Source of the DNA: Spirochaetia bacterium
GTDB taxonomy: Bacteria > Spirochaetota > Spirochaetia > CADAEX01
Length of the DNA stretch: 39,970 nucleotides
Assembly: GCA_017649605.1 (NCBI GenBank)
Contig: JAGCGL010000133.1
Span: 1-39,970, forward strand
Direction: 5' to 3'
Shown here in pieces: positions 7,117 to 15,112 of the stretch. The notes beneath the pieces are model-generated. The model did not search any database and had not been told where the DNA came from. It saw only the letters and a list, made by a program, of their open reading frames with translations. The position numbers and the translations under genes were made by a program. Numbering within the stretch: position 1 is the first letter of the stretch; every line of letters begins with the position of its first letter.

Positions 7117-7982
7117 TTCTCCTTGCTGCAATTTGCATACAATCTGCATACACAGAGAATCCAAAGAAAATCAATGTATTTGTAAGCATAATGCCCCAAA
7201 AATATTTCGCAGAGAAAGTGGGTGGAGACCTTGTGAATGTTTCGGTCCTTGTCCCCTCCGGAACCAGCCCCGAGAACTTCGACCCTTCCCCCAAACAGAT
7301 AGTGCAGCTGGGCAGCTCCGATGTCTACTTTACAATAGGTATCCCTTTTGAGAACATTTTTCTGGACAAGCTGAAAGCGGGGAAAAAGAAACTGGTTGTT
7401 GCAGGCTGCGACAAGGATGTGCCCAAACTGCGGAATCAGGAACACGAAGAGCATGAACATGAACATGAGCATGAACACGGGCATCACCACGGAGAGTTCG
7501 ACCCCCATATCTGGACCGACCCTGAGCTTGTTAAAATTATTGCAGAAAATATGGCCAGCACCCTTTCCAGCATAGATCCTGCCCATGCCACAACCTATAC
7601 CACAAACCTTGAGAATTTCAAGGGAGAGATGGATGCTCTTAATGTTGAACTGAGCCGGCAGCTGTCTCCCTACAAAGGGCGTATTTTCTATGTCTACCAC
7701 TCGGCCTACAGCTACTTTGCCCAGCGGTTTAATCTGGTGCAGAAATCTATCGAGACCGGCGAGAAGGAGCCCACCCCGGCCAAGCTGAGGGATCTGGTGA
7801 ACCAGGCAAAGCAGGACAAAGTCAAGACCATCTTTATCCAGCCGGAGTTCCCTGCATCTGGGGCAAAGCGGGTGGCCGAGGCTATCGGGGGCAAGAGTGT
7901 GTCATTGTCGGTGCTCGAATACAACTACCCTGAAAACATGAGAATGACAGCCAGACTTCTGGCAGAATCCTTTGAGGAATGA
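7098..7982 (+). CDS. znuA: Zinc ABC transporter, substrate-binding protein (ZnuA/TroA family)
   Basis: Periplasmic cluster A-I metal-binding protein (294 aa) delivering Zn(II), possibly Mn(II), to ZnuBC. Signal peptide at residues 1-19. A His/Glu-rich loop at 114-132 is typical of zinc members. Metal ligands by position: His137 in DPHIW, His201 in YHSAYSYF and Glu250 in IQPEF are present. The usual first His (EHxY motif) is Asn60 in PENF, with Glu59 just before it; related loops with ET or ES are known in this family. I chose the ATG at 7098 because the signal peptide begins there. AAGGGGG lies about ten bases upstream, inside the regulator gene. Confidence 0.93.
   Translation: MRKALLILLAAICIQSAYTENPKKINVFVSIMPQKYFAEKVGGDLVNVSVLVPSGTSPENFDPSPKQIVQLGSSDVYFTIGIPFENIFLDKLKAGKKKLVVAGCDKDVPKLRNQEHEEHEHEHEHEHGHHHGEFDPHIWTDPELVKIIAENMASTLSSIDPAHATTYTTNLENFKGEMDALNVELSRQLSPYKGRIFYVYHSAYSYFAQRFNLVQKSIETGEKEPTPAKLRDLVNQAKQDKVKTIFIQPEFPASGAKRVAEAIGGKSVSLSVLEYNYPENMRMTARLLAESFEE
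7441..7491 (+). repeat. Short coding repeat of the His/Glu-rich loop
   Basis: Repeated hexamers of the CATGAA/CATGAG type encode alternating His-Glu residues and then His-rich residues in ZnuA. Such a tract can change length by slippage in units of two codons without breaking the frame. Confidence 0.7.
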
Positions 7983-7985
7983 AAT

Positions 7986-8741
7986 ATGAAAGATGTTAAA
8001 ATCCAGGTGAAAGACCTTTCCTTCCGCTACGATTCCAGGGATGTTCTTAAGAATGTCTCCTTCGAGATCTATGACAAGGATATTGTGACTATCATAGGGC
8101 CAAACGGTGGGGGAAAATCCACCCTGCTCAAGCTGCTTCTGGGCATTCTTAAACCAGATTCAGGCACTATCCTGATTGACGGGGTGCCACCTAAAAAGCT
8201 TAAGAAACCGGTGCTGGGCTATGTGCCCCAATACTCCCTTTTCGACCCCCGTTTTCCTATCTCGGTTTTCGAGACTGTCCTTTCGGGCCGCATGAAGGAT
8301 GGCCTCCTCCGCTACACATCCCAGGACCGGGAGATTGCAGAGAAGATCTTAAACGACATAGGCCTTTCCGATGTGAGGAACAACACCTTTGCAGCCCTCT
8401 CCGGAGGCCAGCGGCAGCGGGTGCTCATAGCCAGGGCATTGGCCAGCGAGCCTGAGATACTGCTTCTGGATGAGCCTACCACCAATATAGATGTGACTAC
8501 CGAGGATTACCTTGCTGCTCTGATGCAGAAACTTAACAAGGAGCTGACCATTCTGCTGGTGACCCACGACACAGCCTTCACCACAGCTTTCCAGACCAGG
8601 GTGCTGTGTGTAAACACCTTTGTGCACGAGCATCCTACCGAGCTTGTCACCCTGGGAGACGACACATTCAATATGGTGCGCCACGACATAGACCTGTACA
8701 ACCACCGTGGCCACAAGAAGGAGGATCACCATGTTGAGTGA
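7986..8741 (+). CDS. znuC: Zinc ABC transporter, ATP-binding protein
   Basis: Cytosolic ATPase that powers the ZnuB channel. Walker A is GPNGGGKST (38-46), the ABC signature LSGGQRQR (138-145), Walker B ILLLDEP (158-164) and the H-loop His is in VTHD (about 194). The length of 251 residues is normal. A GAGG lies about eight bases before the ATG, inside the end of znuA, and the genes are 3 nt apart. The C-terminal His-rich tail (HRGHKKEDHHVE) may also touch metal. It overlaps znuB by 11 nt. Confidence 0.95.
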   Translation: MKDVKIQVKDLSFRYDSRDVLKNVSFEIYDKDIVTIIGPNGGGKSTLLKLLLGILKPDSGTILIDGVPPKKLKKPVLGYVPQYSLFDPRFPISVFETVLSGRMKDGLLRYTSQDREIAEKILNDIGLSDVRNNTFAALSGGQRQRVLIARALASEPEILLLDEPTTNIDVTTEDYLAALMQKLNKELTILLVTHDTAFTTAFQTRVLCVNTFVHEHPTELVTLGDDTFNMVRHDIDLYNHRGHKKEDHHVE

Positions 8742-9582
8742 TTTCCTCGCCGCCATCACCGACCCTGCAGTGCCATTCATCCGATATGCGCTTTTGGCAG
8801 GTCTTCTCTCCAGCATCTCCTTTGGGATGATAGGATCATATGTAGTAATCAAGAGAATGTCATACATTGTGGGAGCAGTAAGCCATGTGGCGCTGGGGGG
8901 AATCGGCGCTGTCATACTGCTGAACGAGAAGCTGGGGCTGGCCCTCTCCCCTATATTAGGGGCGCTGGTGGCCTCGGTACTGGCTGCCATAATAATCTCG
9001 CTGGTAGACCTGTACAGCGAAGAGCGGAGCGACAGCGTGATAGGTGCAGTCTGGGCAGTGGGAATGGCATGCGGTATTGTCTGCATAGCACTCTCTTCCG
9101 GGTATGCCGACCCTATGAGCTATCTGTTCGGCAACATACTCCTTATCTCCCACAGCGACCTTATAACTATTACGCTGCTGGACTTGGTTGTAATCTTTAT
9201 TGTCATTCGGTACTACCATGTGCTGAAGGCAACCTCCTTCGACGAGACTTTTGCCATAGTGCGGGGTATAAATACTGTGTTTCTGAATGTGCTGCTGAAT
9301 ATCCTTATTGCGATAACAGTGGTACTCATGGTCTCGCTGGTGGGTGTGGTCATGTCAATCGCATTCCTTACTATCCCGGCGGCGGCAGCTTCGCTGGTGG
9401 TAAGGCGGCTGTCTCATATCATGACACTGGGTGCTGTGCTGTGTGCATTTTTCTCCACATCGGGGTTGTTCTTAAGCTATTCTTTCGACCTCCCCACCGG
9501 AGCAGTGACTATAATACTCTCTGGAATTGTCTATCTGGCTTTGGCATTGTGCTCAAAAGCAATTGTCAGACACAGGCAATGA
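8731..9582 (+). CDS. znuB: Zinc ABC transporter, permease
   Basis: ABC-3 family integral membrane protein (283 aa from the ATG at 8731) with about eight or nine hydrophobic helices, forming the translocation path with a second copy and ZnuC. The segment MSYIVGAVSHVALGGIG and the motif SFDETFAIVRGINTVF are typical of the family. The start is chosen because AAGGAGGA precedes this ATG by five to six bases; an in-frame start eight codons earlier lacks a site. Its last 17 nt overlap the end of a small membrane-protein gene on the other strand. Confidence 0.94.
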   Translation: MLSDFLAAITDPAVPFIRYALLAGLLSSISFGMIGSYVVIKRMSYIVGAVSHVALGGIGAVILLNEKLGLALSPILGALVASVLAAIIISLVDLYSEERSDSVIGAVWAVGMACGIVCIALSSGYADPMSYLFGNILLISHSDLITITLLDLVVIFIVIRYYHVLKATSFDETFAIVRGINTVFLNVLLNILIAITVVLMVSLVGVVMSIAFLTIPAAAASLVVRRLSHIMTLGAVLCAFFSTSGLFLSYSFDLPTGAVTIILSGIVYLALALCSKAIVRHRQ

Positions 9583-9898
9583 TGAACATAGAGATATAGA
9601 GAAAAGCAAAGGCCATCAGGATAAAGAAGATCTGGGCAGAAAGTTTTTTTATGGCAAAGACCCGCCGCCTGCCTATAAAGGAAAGAAGCAGTGCAATTAC
9701 AATTACAGAACAGCCTATAAGGGCCAGGGAAGCCCAGACTGTACAACGGAGCAGAAGCAGCATAGTGCCCGGCAGGAAAGCCTGGTATGAGCCAAGGACA
9801 TAGAAAAAGAACACGGCAGATGTGAATACTGCCATGAAAATGGAACACTTGTTGATTATCCTGAATACAACTGTCCTGGAAAAGTCCTTTGCCTGCAT
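9566..9898 (-). CDS. Small integral membrane protein, function unknown
   Basis: A 110-residue protein with three to four hydrophobic helices (about 20-37, 43-52, 54-74 and 86-108) and a basic loop IGRRRVFAIKK between the later ones. I do not recognise a family. Support for its being real: an ATG at 9898 with AGAAG upstream, and a good promoter (TTTACA, 17 bp, TATGAT at 9909-9937). It fills the space between znuB and the divergent gene at 9963. Its 3' end overlaps znuB by 17 nt. Confidence 0.65.
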   Translation of the reverse strand: MQAKDFSRTVVFRIINKCSIFMAVFTSAVFFFYVLGSYQAFLPGTMLLLLRCTVWASLALIGCSVIVIALLLSFIGRRRVFAIKKLSAQIFFILMAFAFLYISMFIIACV

Positions 9899-9908
9899 AT
9901 CTTCTTAT

Positions 9909-9937
9909 ATCATAATAATATTACTCTTGACTGTAAA
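9909..9937 (-). promoter_or_regulatory. Promoter of the small membrane-protein gene
   Basis: On the minus strand TTTACA (9932-9937), a 17-bp spacer and TATGAT (9909-9914). The ATG at 9898 is 10 bases past the -10, so the leader is only a few nt. Its -35 touches the -35 of the opposite promoter at 9927-9955. Confidence 0.6.
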
Positions 9938-9955
9938 TCCCACATAAAATATTCT
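9927..9955 (+). promoter_or_regulatory. Promoter of the M28-like/dinB operon, probably leaderless
   Basis: TTGACT (9927-9932), a 17-bp spacer and TATTCT (9950-9955). The ATG at 9963 begins 8 bases past the -10, where transcription should start. There is no Shine-Dalgarno site, since the preceding bases are TTATATA. Confidence 0.7.
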
Positions 9956-9962
9956 TTATATA

Positions 9963-12104
9963 ATGAGAAAGCTGCTGGTACTGCTCCTTCTATTTCTATG
10001 CCTCTCCACCATTCCTGCCCAGGAAGATTTTGAGCGGACTATATGGCAGCTGAGTCCATTCTACCCAGCCCAGGAGCATTCTGAGCAGGCAATCTGGATA
10101 CAGAATTATGTAAAAGGGAGACTGGAAAAAGCAGATATTCCCTATTCAGAAGTACCTCTGAATACGCTTAAAGAGCGCCATTCCTTTGCAACCAATATAT
10201 CGGTGGTGCTGCCAGGAACCGGGGATCAGAACCTGGTAATCGCTGTCCCCATGGCGGAGCATGGCAGTGCAACCTGTACAGCACTTGCGCTGGAGCTTGC
10301 AGAATATTTTTCCAAGCAGGAGCATGTCAGCCAGATACAGATTCTTTTTCTGGGAGCCGATTTTATAGGGGCCAGGGTATCTGCCGAGGAGTTTCAGGAA
10401 GGGAAATATACCCTGTTTTACCTGAATTTTCAGGGAGTGCCAGAAAAAATAATACTCCAGACAGGAAACAAGGAGCATATTACTCCATACTGGATGGTGA
10501 ATTTCTGCAACAGAAGCCTGCAGAAGGCAAGCCTCAGCTTCAACCTTAAACCTGAGCAGAATATCCTTTACAGCATAGGAATGATTCCAGATCCTTCTCC
10601 TCTGGATATATACCTGGATGCCGGTGTGACTGCGCTTATGATGTATGGCAAACAGGGGGAAAAGAACCAGTCTGCAGCTATCTGGGCCGAATCCTTCTGC
10701 CGTTTTGTGGAGGACTTTGAGAAGAGGGAGCTGACCCATCATGAGAACGAGGATCAGAACTATTTTATAATGCAGCTGGGTTATACCTACTTTATTTTCA
10801 CAGAGTTCTACATCATGATCTTCTTCCTTGTGATCACAGGTTCCATTCTGTTTTATATCATTCTCCATACAAAACAGGCTAAAAACTATCTCCATATCTT
10901 CATCAAGAATATTTTCATTGTGTTCTGGACCACAATGATGCTTTTCATATTCTTCCAGATATCGACTTGGATATCGGAGCTTTTCCTCAAGGTCACCAGG
11001 CTTGATACCCAGTGGCAGGCAATAATCCCAGAGCTCATAAGCCTTAAGGTGCTGATCAGCCTGGGGCTTCTTATTCTCCTTCTCCCCACCTATTCCCAGT
11101 TCAAGCAGCATAATCTGGGGAATTTCTATTCGGGAACCGCTGTCATAACAGCCCTTCTGGACATGGTTATATTTATGGCCATTGAGTTTTCCTTTGCCGC
11201 ATATTTCACATGGAGTCTTCTGTGTATTTTTGTTTTTGCCGTAGCAAAAAGACGTTATATAAAGTTCATATGCATGATACTCTCGGGGCTTTTCTTCATC
11301 AGGACTATCCATGGAATATTGTTCTACCCTGCTCTTAATCTGTGCCATGATCTGATATTCTCATCCATGTGGACAAACCTTTATCTGGCTATCTTTATCC
11401 TCCCTTTCATATTCATGGGAATAAGAATTTTCTATGTGCTCCCGTTTAAAGTGCAGCTTAAGCATAGGCTTACCAAGGTGCTGGGATATGCCGCATTGGT
11501 AATACTGACAGTGCTGGCCTTCCGGTTTATCTATCTGTACCGTCCTTTCAACGATAATAACAAGCAGCTGGTAAATGCAGTCGAGTTCTACGACCTGGAC
11601 GAGAAGCGTGGTACTCTGACCTTTGAAAGTGATTATAAGCTTGGAAACATACAGGTGAAAAACGGAGATGATGAGATTGATATCTCATCCAAGGAGAAAA
11701 GGCTTATCTATGATATCCAGATGCCTCAGGAGGAGGTTTCGGTATGGGCTGCCACCAGCAGGTTCCTGGAGCGGAAGACTATTGAGTTCCATGTTGCCAC
11801 AAATGGAAAGCCCGATCAGCTGTACATTACATTAAAAGCCCCTTCTAAAGATGAAAAAATTATAATTCTGGATTCCACCTACCCCTATAAAATACAGAAC
11901 GATACTGTCTCGTTCTTCATAGGAAAGAATCAGCCTATGCCTTTCGAGCTTAAGGTGACTACACATAAAAGCAGCGCTTTCGATGCACAGATAGATATTT
12001 GCTATTCCACCATGCCGTTCGACTTCATTTTCTTAGGCGAGAATAAATACTGTAAAACTTCCTTAATACTTTCCAAAAAGCTATCCTTCTATGAGGAAAA
12101 ATGA
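9963..12104 (+). CDS. Large membrane protein with a degenerate M28-peptidase-like N-terminal domain
   Basis: A 713-residue protein. A signal peptide (1-19) is followed by a domain (about 40-255) arranged like an M28 aminopeptidase: NLVIAVPM, ALALELAEYF, IQILFLGADFIGARVS and YLNFQG. The metal-binding acidic pair that normally follows 'FxGAE' is GADF here, and the usual HxD is absent, so it is probably not an active metallopeptidase. About eight membrane helices follow (roughly 278-302, 312-335, 358-376, 391-409, 411-427, 432-448, 471-491 and 507-525), then a beta-rich C-terminal domain predicted outside the membrane. The layout recalls M28-like membrane proteins such as ER metallopeptidase-1 or GAA1, but the function is unknown. 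It overlaps dinB by 4 nt. Confidence 0.75.
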   Translation: MRKLLVLLLLFLCLSTIPAQEDFERTIWQLSPFYPAQEHSEQAIWIQNYVKGRLEKADIPYSEVPLNTLKERHSFATNISVVLPGTGDQNLVIAVPMAEHGSATCTALALELAEYFSKQEHVSQIQILFLGADFIGARVSAEEFQEGKYTLFYLNFQGVPEKIILQTGNKEHITPYWMVNFCNRSLQKASLSFNLKPEQNILYSIGMIPDPSPLDIYLDAGVTALMMYGKQGEKNQSAAIWAESFCRFVEDFEKRELTHHENEDQNYFIMQLGYTYFIFTEFYIMIFFLVITGSILFYIILHTKQAKNYLHIFIKNIFIVFWTTMMLFIFFQISTWISELFLKVTRLDTQWQAIIPELISLKVLISLGLLILLLPTYSQFKQHNLGNFYSGTAVITALLDMVIFMAIEFSFAAYFTWSLLCIFVFAVAKRRYIKFICMILSGLFFIRTIHGILFYPALNLCHDLIFSSMWTNLYLAIFILPFIFMGIRIFYVLPFKVQLKHRLTKVLGYAALVILTVLAFRFIYLYRPFNDNNKQLVNAVEFYDLDEKRGTLTFESDYKLGNIQVKNGDDEIDISSKEKRLIYDIQMPQEEVSVWAATSRFLERKTIEFHVATNGKPDQLYITLKAPSKDEKIIILDSTYPYKIQNDTVSFFIGKNQPMPFELKVTTHKSSAFDAQIDICYSTMPFDFIFLGENKYCKTSLILSKKLSFYEEK

Positions 12105-13270
12105 TGGAAAGCGTTTTTTTCTGCGCCGACATGGATGCATTCTTTGCATCTGTGGAGCAGCACGACAATCCTGAATACAAGGGCAAGCCTCTTATAGTGG
12201 GAGGAATCGAGGGACACCGTGGTGTGGTTTCGGCCTGTTCCTACGAGGCACGGAAGTTTGGAGTCCATTCTGCAATGCCGGCCTCTACTGCCCGCAAGCT
12301 GTGTCCCAACGGTATATTTGTCCCGGTGCGGATGAAACGGTATAAAGAGGTCTCAGATCATATAATGGAGATATTCACCAGGTTTGCTCCTGAGGTAATA
12401 CAGAACTCTATAGATGAGGCATTTCTGGATCTTACAGGCACAGAGAAACTTATGGGGCCGCCTGCAGAGGTTGCCGCAAAGATCAAGGCATGTGTCAAGG
12501 AAGAGACCGGCCTTACTGTCTCCATAGGAATTGGGGGCAACAGGTATCTGGCAAAGCTGGCCTCTGATTACAGGAAGCCCGACGGACTGTACCAGGTTGA
12601 GAGCGGAAAAGAGATTGAGTTTATAGATTCTATTCCCTTGAAAAAGCTTTGGGGAATTGGAAAAAGCACATGGACACACCTTGAGAAATCGGGCATTGCG
12701 ACAGCAGCTCAGATACGGAATCTATCGGATAATATGCTGGAGGGGATGTTCGGGAAAGGAGCCGCTGAGTTTCTGAAGGCAATAGCCAGGGGACAGGATC
12801 CTGGGATCTGTGCCGCAGAACCAAAGAGCAGGTCTATAAGCAACGAGACAACTTTTGACCAGGATGTGGGTGATTACGCCGTGTTAAAAGATACCCTTCT
12901 GTGGCTTTCTCATCATATTCTTTTCCGGCTTCTGGAGAAAGGCTGGTCGTCCAAGACACTGGCGCTCAAGCTTAGGCTGGACAACTTCTCCACATCCACC
13001 ATCCAGATGACGCAGGAAAATGCATTCACCTCTGCCGAAGAGGTGTTCCAGGCATCCCTGATTCTGCTGCAGAAAAAATGGGACAGAAGACATAGTGTCA
13101 GACTTATAGGGCTGGGTTTCCAGAATGCAGATACATCTGGAACTGGACAGCCTTCGCTTTTCGAAGATATCCATGAGAAACAGAACAAGGTGGAGAAGGC
13201 TGTACTTAAGCTTAACAGCAGATATAAGGGGAATCAGGTGATTAAGGCTGCCCTGCTGAAGAAGCCTTGA
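12101..13270 (+). CDS. dinB: DNA polymerase IV (Y family)
   Basis: Error-prone translesion polymerase (389 aa). The metal-binding Asp10 in CADMDAFFASVEQ and Asp105/Glu106 in SIDEAFLDLT are intact. Further family blocks are YEARKFGVHSAMP, SIGIGGNRYLAKLAS and GIGKST. A beta-clamp binding motif, QPSLF, lies at about 349-353, some 35 residues before the end rather than at the extreme C-terminus. Translation probably restarts at the ATGATG overlap with the upstream gene. The 3' end overlaps the convergent DUF4015-type gene by 29 nt. There is no LexA-like box of its own visible, because it has no separate promoter. Confidence 0.96.
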   Translation: MMESVFFCADMDAFFASVEQHDNPEYKGKPLIVGGIEGHRGVVSACSYEARKFGVHSAMPASTARKLCPNGIFVPVRMKRYKEVSDHIMEIFTRFAPEVIQNSIDEAFLDLTGTEKLMGPPAEVAAKIKACVKEETGLTVSIGIGGNRYLAKLASDYRKPDGLYQVESGKEIEFIDSIPLKKLWGIGKSTWTHLEKSGIATAAQIRNLSDNMLEGMFGKGAAEFLKAIARGQDPGICAAEPKSRSISNETTFDQDVGDYAVLKDTLLWLSHHILFRLLEKGWSSKTLALKLRLDNFSTSTIQMTQENAFTSAEEVFQASLILLQKKWDRRHSVRLIGLGFQNADTSGTGQPSLFEDIHEKQNKVEKAVLKLNSRYKGNQVIKAALLKKP

Positions 13271-15053
13271 AGCCAGGAGGAACCATATAATATTTGTTGG
13301 AGGAGTTCCAGAGGGTGAAGCCGCTGGCATTCTCCTTGGAAAGTCCATTTATCTGGCGCTCGTAGTATTCGTAGTACTCCTGGGTGCTGAAGTTTTTTTC
13401 ATCCCCTACCAGGAAAGCCTGCACAAAGGGACGGACCAGACAGTTGTTGTATCCACCTATAAGCTTTGAATGCAAGGTTCCTGCCTCGTAGATGTACTCT
13501 GCCCATTCCATGTAGTTTCGCCCTTTCTTATGGAAGTCTGGTGAGAAATGGGAAGGATAATACATAGGAGATACAACATCAACATACTTGCTGGCCATAA
13601 CCAGATTCTGCCCGTTCCACTTCTCCATCTTGTTCCAGCCGTTGAAACCGTAGAAATCCACACTTATAGGAATGGCGATTGACTCCCTTGCTTTCTTGAG
13701 GAAAGACTCCAAAGCATCGGAATTGGTCATGTTGTCGTGCCGCCAGGTGTACTCGATATTCTGTATATTCCCGTCAGTGGGGAACCTGATATAGTCAAAC
13801 TGGATCTCATCTACTCCTGCCTCCTGGAATTCCAGGGCCAGGGAAATGTTATAATCCCATATATCTGAGCAATAGGGATCCACCCAGTATTCACGGCCGT
13901 TTTCCCATGGCCTTCCATCGGTCTTTTTCTTGACTGCATATTTATAGCCATCGTAACGGTACATCCGCTCGTCCTTGAAGACAACTATGCGCCCTATGAC
14001 ATACATACCTGCGCTGTGGGCGGTATCAAGGAGCTGGGCAAGGTCGAAGTATTCCTTGTCGGCACCAGTGGCAGCTGCAATCGGATTTGATGTTGTGCAG
14101 GTGACATTGCCGAAATCATCCTTTAAGTCTATTACAACGGAATCCATGTTGTGGGCCTTAAGGAACTTTATATGGTTCTCGATACGGCCAGGTTTTCCGT
14201 TAATGTAATTCAAGTAGATGCCGGTTCTGTCAGATGCCGCTTTTTTGCGGGCCGCCTCCGAGAATGTCATAGCAGTTTTCTTGACCGGGAGCTCAAGCCC
14301 ATCGTATTTATACCATTCGCTGCCATCGTAGGAGGCCTCATAAACCTCTGTCCCTGTGAACACCTTGAGGGCAGTTCCTGTATCTGTAATCGCATGGATA
14401 GGGTTTGCCGATGCTGACTCTGGGGTTGGAAGCGGCTTCCACCGCTGTATATAAGGGTCGTACCCATAGAGCTGGTTGTCGGGGAGGCTGGATGCATACC
14501 AGGTGTATGGCTCCTTGTTGTTCACAGGGCAGATTGCAGTTATCTCCTCATAGAAACCGCCGCCGATATAGAACCGGTTGCTGGGGAAAATCTCCCAGGT
14601 GGCGCCCATATCGTAGGTTACAAACAGACCGTCGCAGCTGGTTCCGATCATAACTGTATAGCCTTCCTCTGTCCCCTTCAGGGCCACGGCTGTGTAGTAG
14701 GAGCGCCGTTTTACCGGCTCTCCCACCGGAATATTCTTCCATGAGGAGGAATCTATATCATAAAGCGAGACATAGTTTGAACCGCAGGCTACCATATAAC
14801 CGCTGGCCTCGTGGCAGAAGATGCTGGAAAGATCCCTGTATTCCTTATCCTTGAAAGGATAGACATGCTTCTCAGGCAGACCATTGGCAAAGGGACTCCA
14901 GGTGATTCCCCCGTCAAAGGAGCGCTGAACCATAGAATCTCTGCAAGTGGAGATGTAGGTTCCGTCCTCCAGAATGACAATACGCTCACTCTCTGCAAAA
15001 AGAGGAAAAATCAATGCGCATAACAAAATAAGTGTAACTATTCTTCTTTCCAT
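13242..15053 (-). CDS. Exported DUF4015-type glycosidase-like protein with Asp-box repeats
   Basis: A 603-residue exported protein (signal peptide MERRIVTLILLCALIFPLFA). The N-terminal half (about 25-260) has Asp-box-like turns, SFDGGITW and TYDMGATW, suggesting a sialidase-like beta-propeller. The C-terminal half has the TIM-barrel pattern of PF13200/DUF4015: MDSVVIDLKDDFGN, AGMYVIGRIVVFKD, VDEIQFDYIRFP and VDVVSPMYYPSH. The acidic residues in these blocks would be candidate catalytic residues for a glycan-active enzyme; the substrate is unknown. I use the ATG at 15053 because the signal peptide begins there. The stop lies inside the 3' end of dinB. Confidence 0.85.
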   Translation of the reverse strand: MERRIVTLILLCALIFPLFAESERIVILEDGTYISTCRDSMVQRSFDGGITWSPFANGLPEKHVYPFKDKEYRDLSSIFCHEASGYMVACGSNYVSLYDIDSSSWKNIPVGEPVKRRSYYTAVALKGTEEGYTVMIGTSCDGLFVTYDMGATWEIFPSNRFYIGGGFYEEITAICPVNNKEPYTWYASSLPDNQLYGYDPYIQRWKPLPTPESASANPIHAITDTGTALKVFTGTEVYEASYDGSEWYKYDGLELPVKKTAMTFSEAARKKAASDRTGIYLNYINGKPGRIENHIKFLKAHNMDSVVIDLKDDFGNVTCTTSNPIAAATGADKEYFDLAQLLDTAHSAGMYVIGRIVVFKDERMYRYDGYKYAVKKKTDGRPWENGREYWVDPYCSDIWDYNISLALEFQEAGVDEIQFDYIRFPTDGNIQNIEYTWRHDNMTNSDALESFLKKARESIAIPISVDFYGFNGWNKMEKWNGQNLVMASKYVDVVSPMYYPSHFSPDFHKKGRNYMEWAEYIYEAGTLHSKLIGGYNNCLVRPFVQAFLVGDEKNFSTQEYYEYYERQINGLSKENASGFTLWNSSNKYYMVPPGFKASSAGQP

Positions 15054-15095
15054 AGGTTCTCTATATAAATCGGCAGATTGTAAAAAATGTTTATA

Positions 15096-15104
15096 TGGTA
15101 TAAA
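15096..15104 (+). promoter_or_regulatory. Extended -10 promoter of the UDP-sugar pyrophosphorylase gene, probably leaderless
   Basis: TGG followed by TATAAA (15099-15104) forms an extended -10. The -35 is poor (GATTGT at 17 bp or TTGTAA at 15 bp). The ATG at 15113 lies 8 bases past the -10, so the mRNA would start at or next to the start codon. Confidence 0.55.
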
Positions 15105-15112
15105 ATTAGATA

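Noticed and set aside
10146..11348. Long open frame of 400 codons opposite the M28-like gene
   Set aside because: Lies wholly antisense to a convincing membrane protein; low-complexity His/Cys/Tyr-rich translation and no ribosome-binding site.
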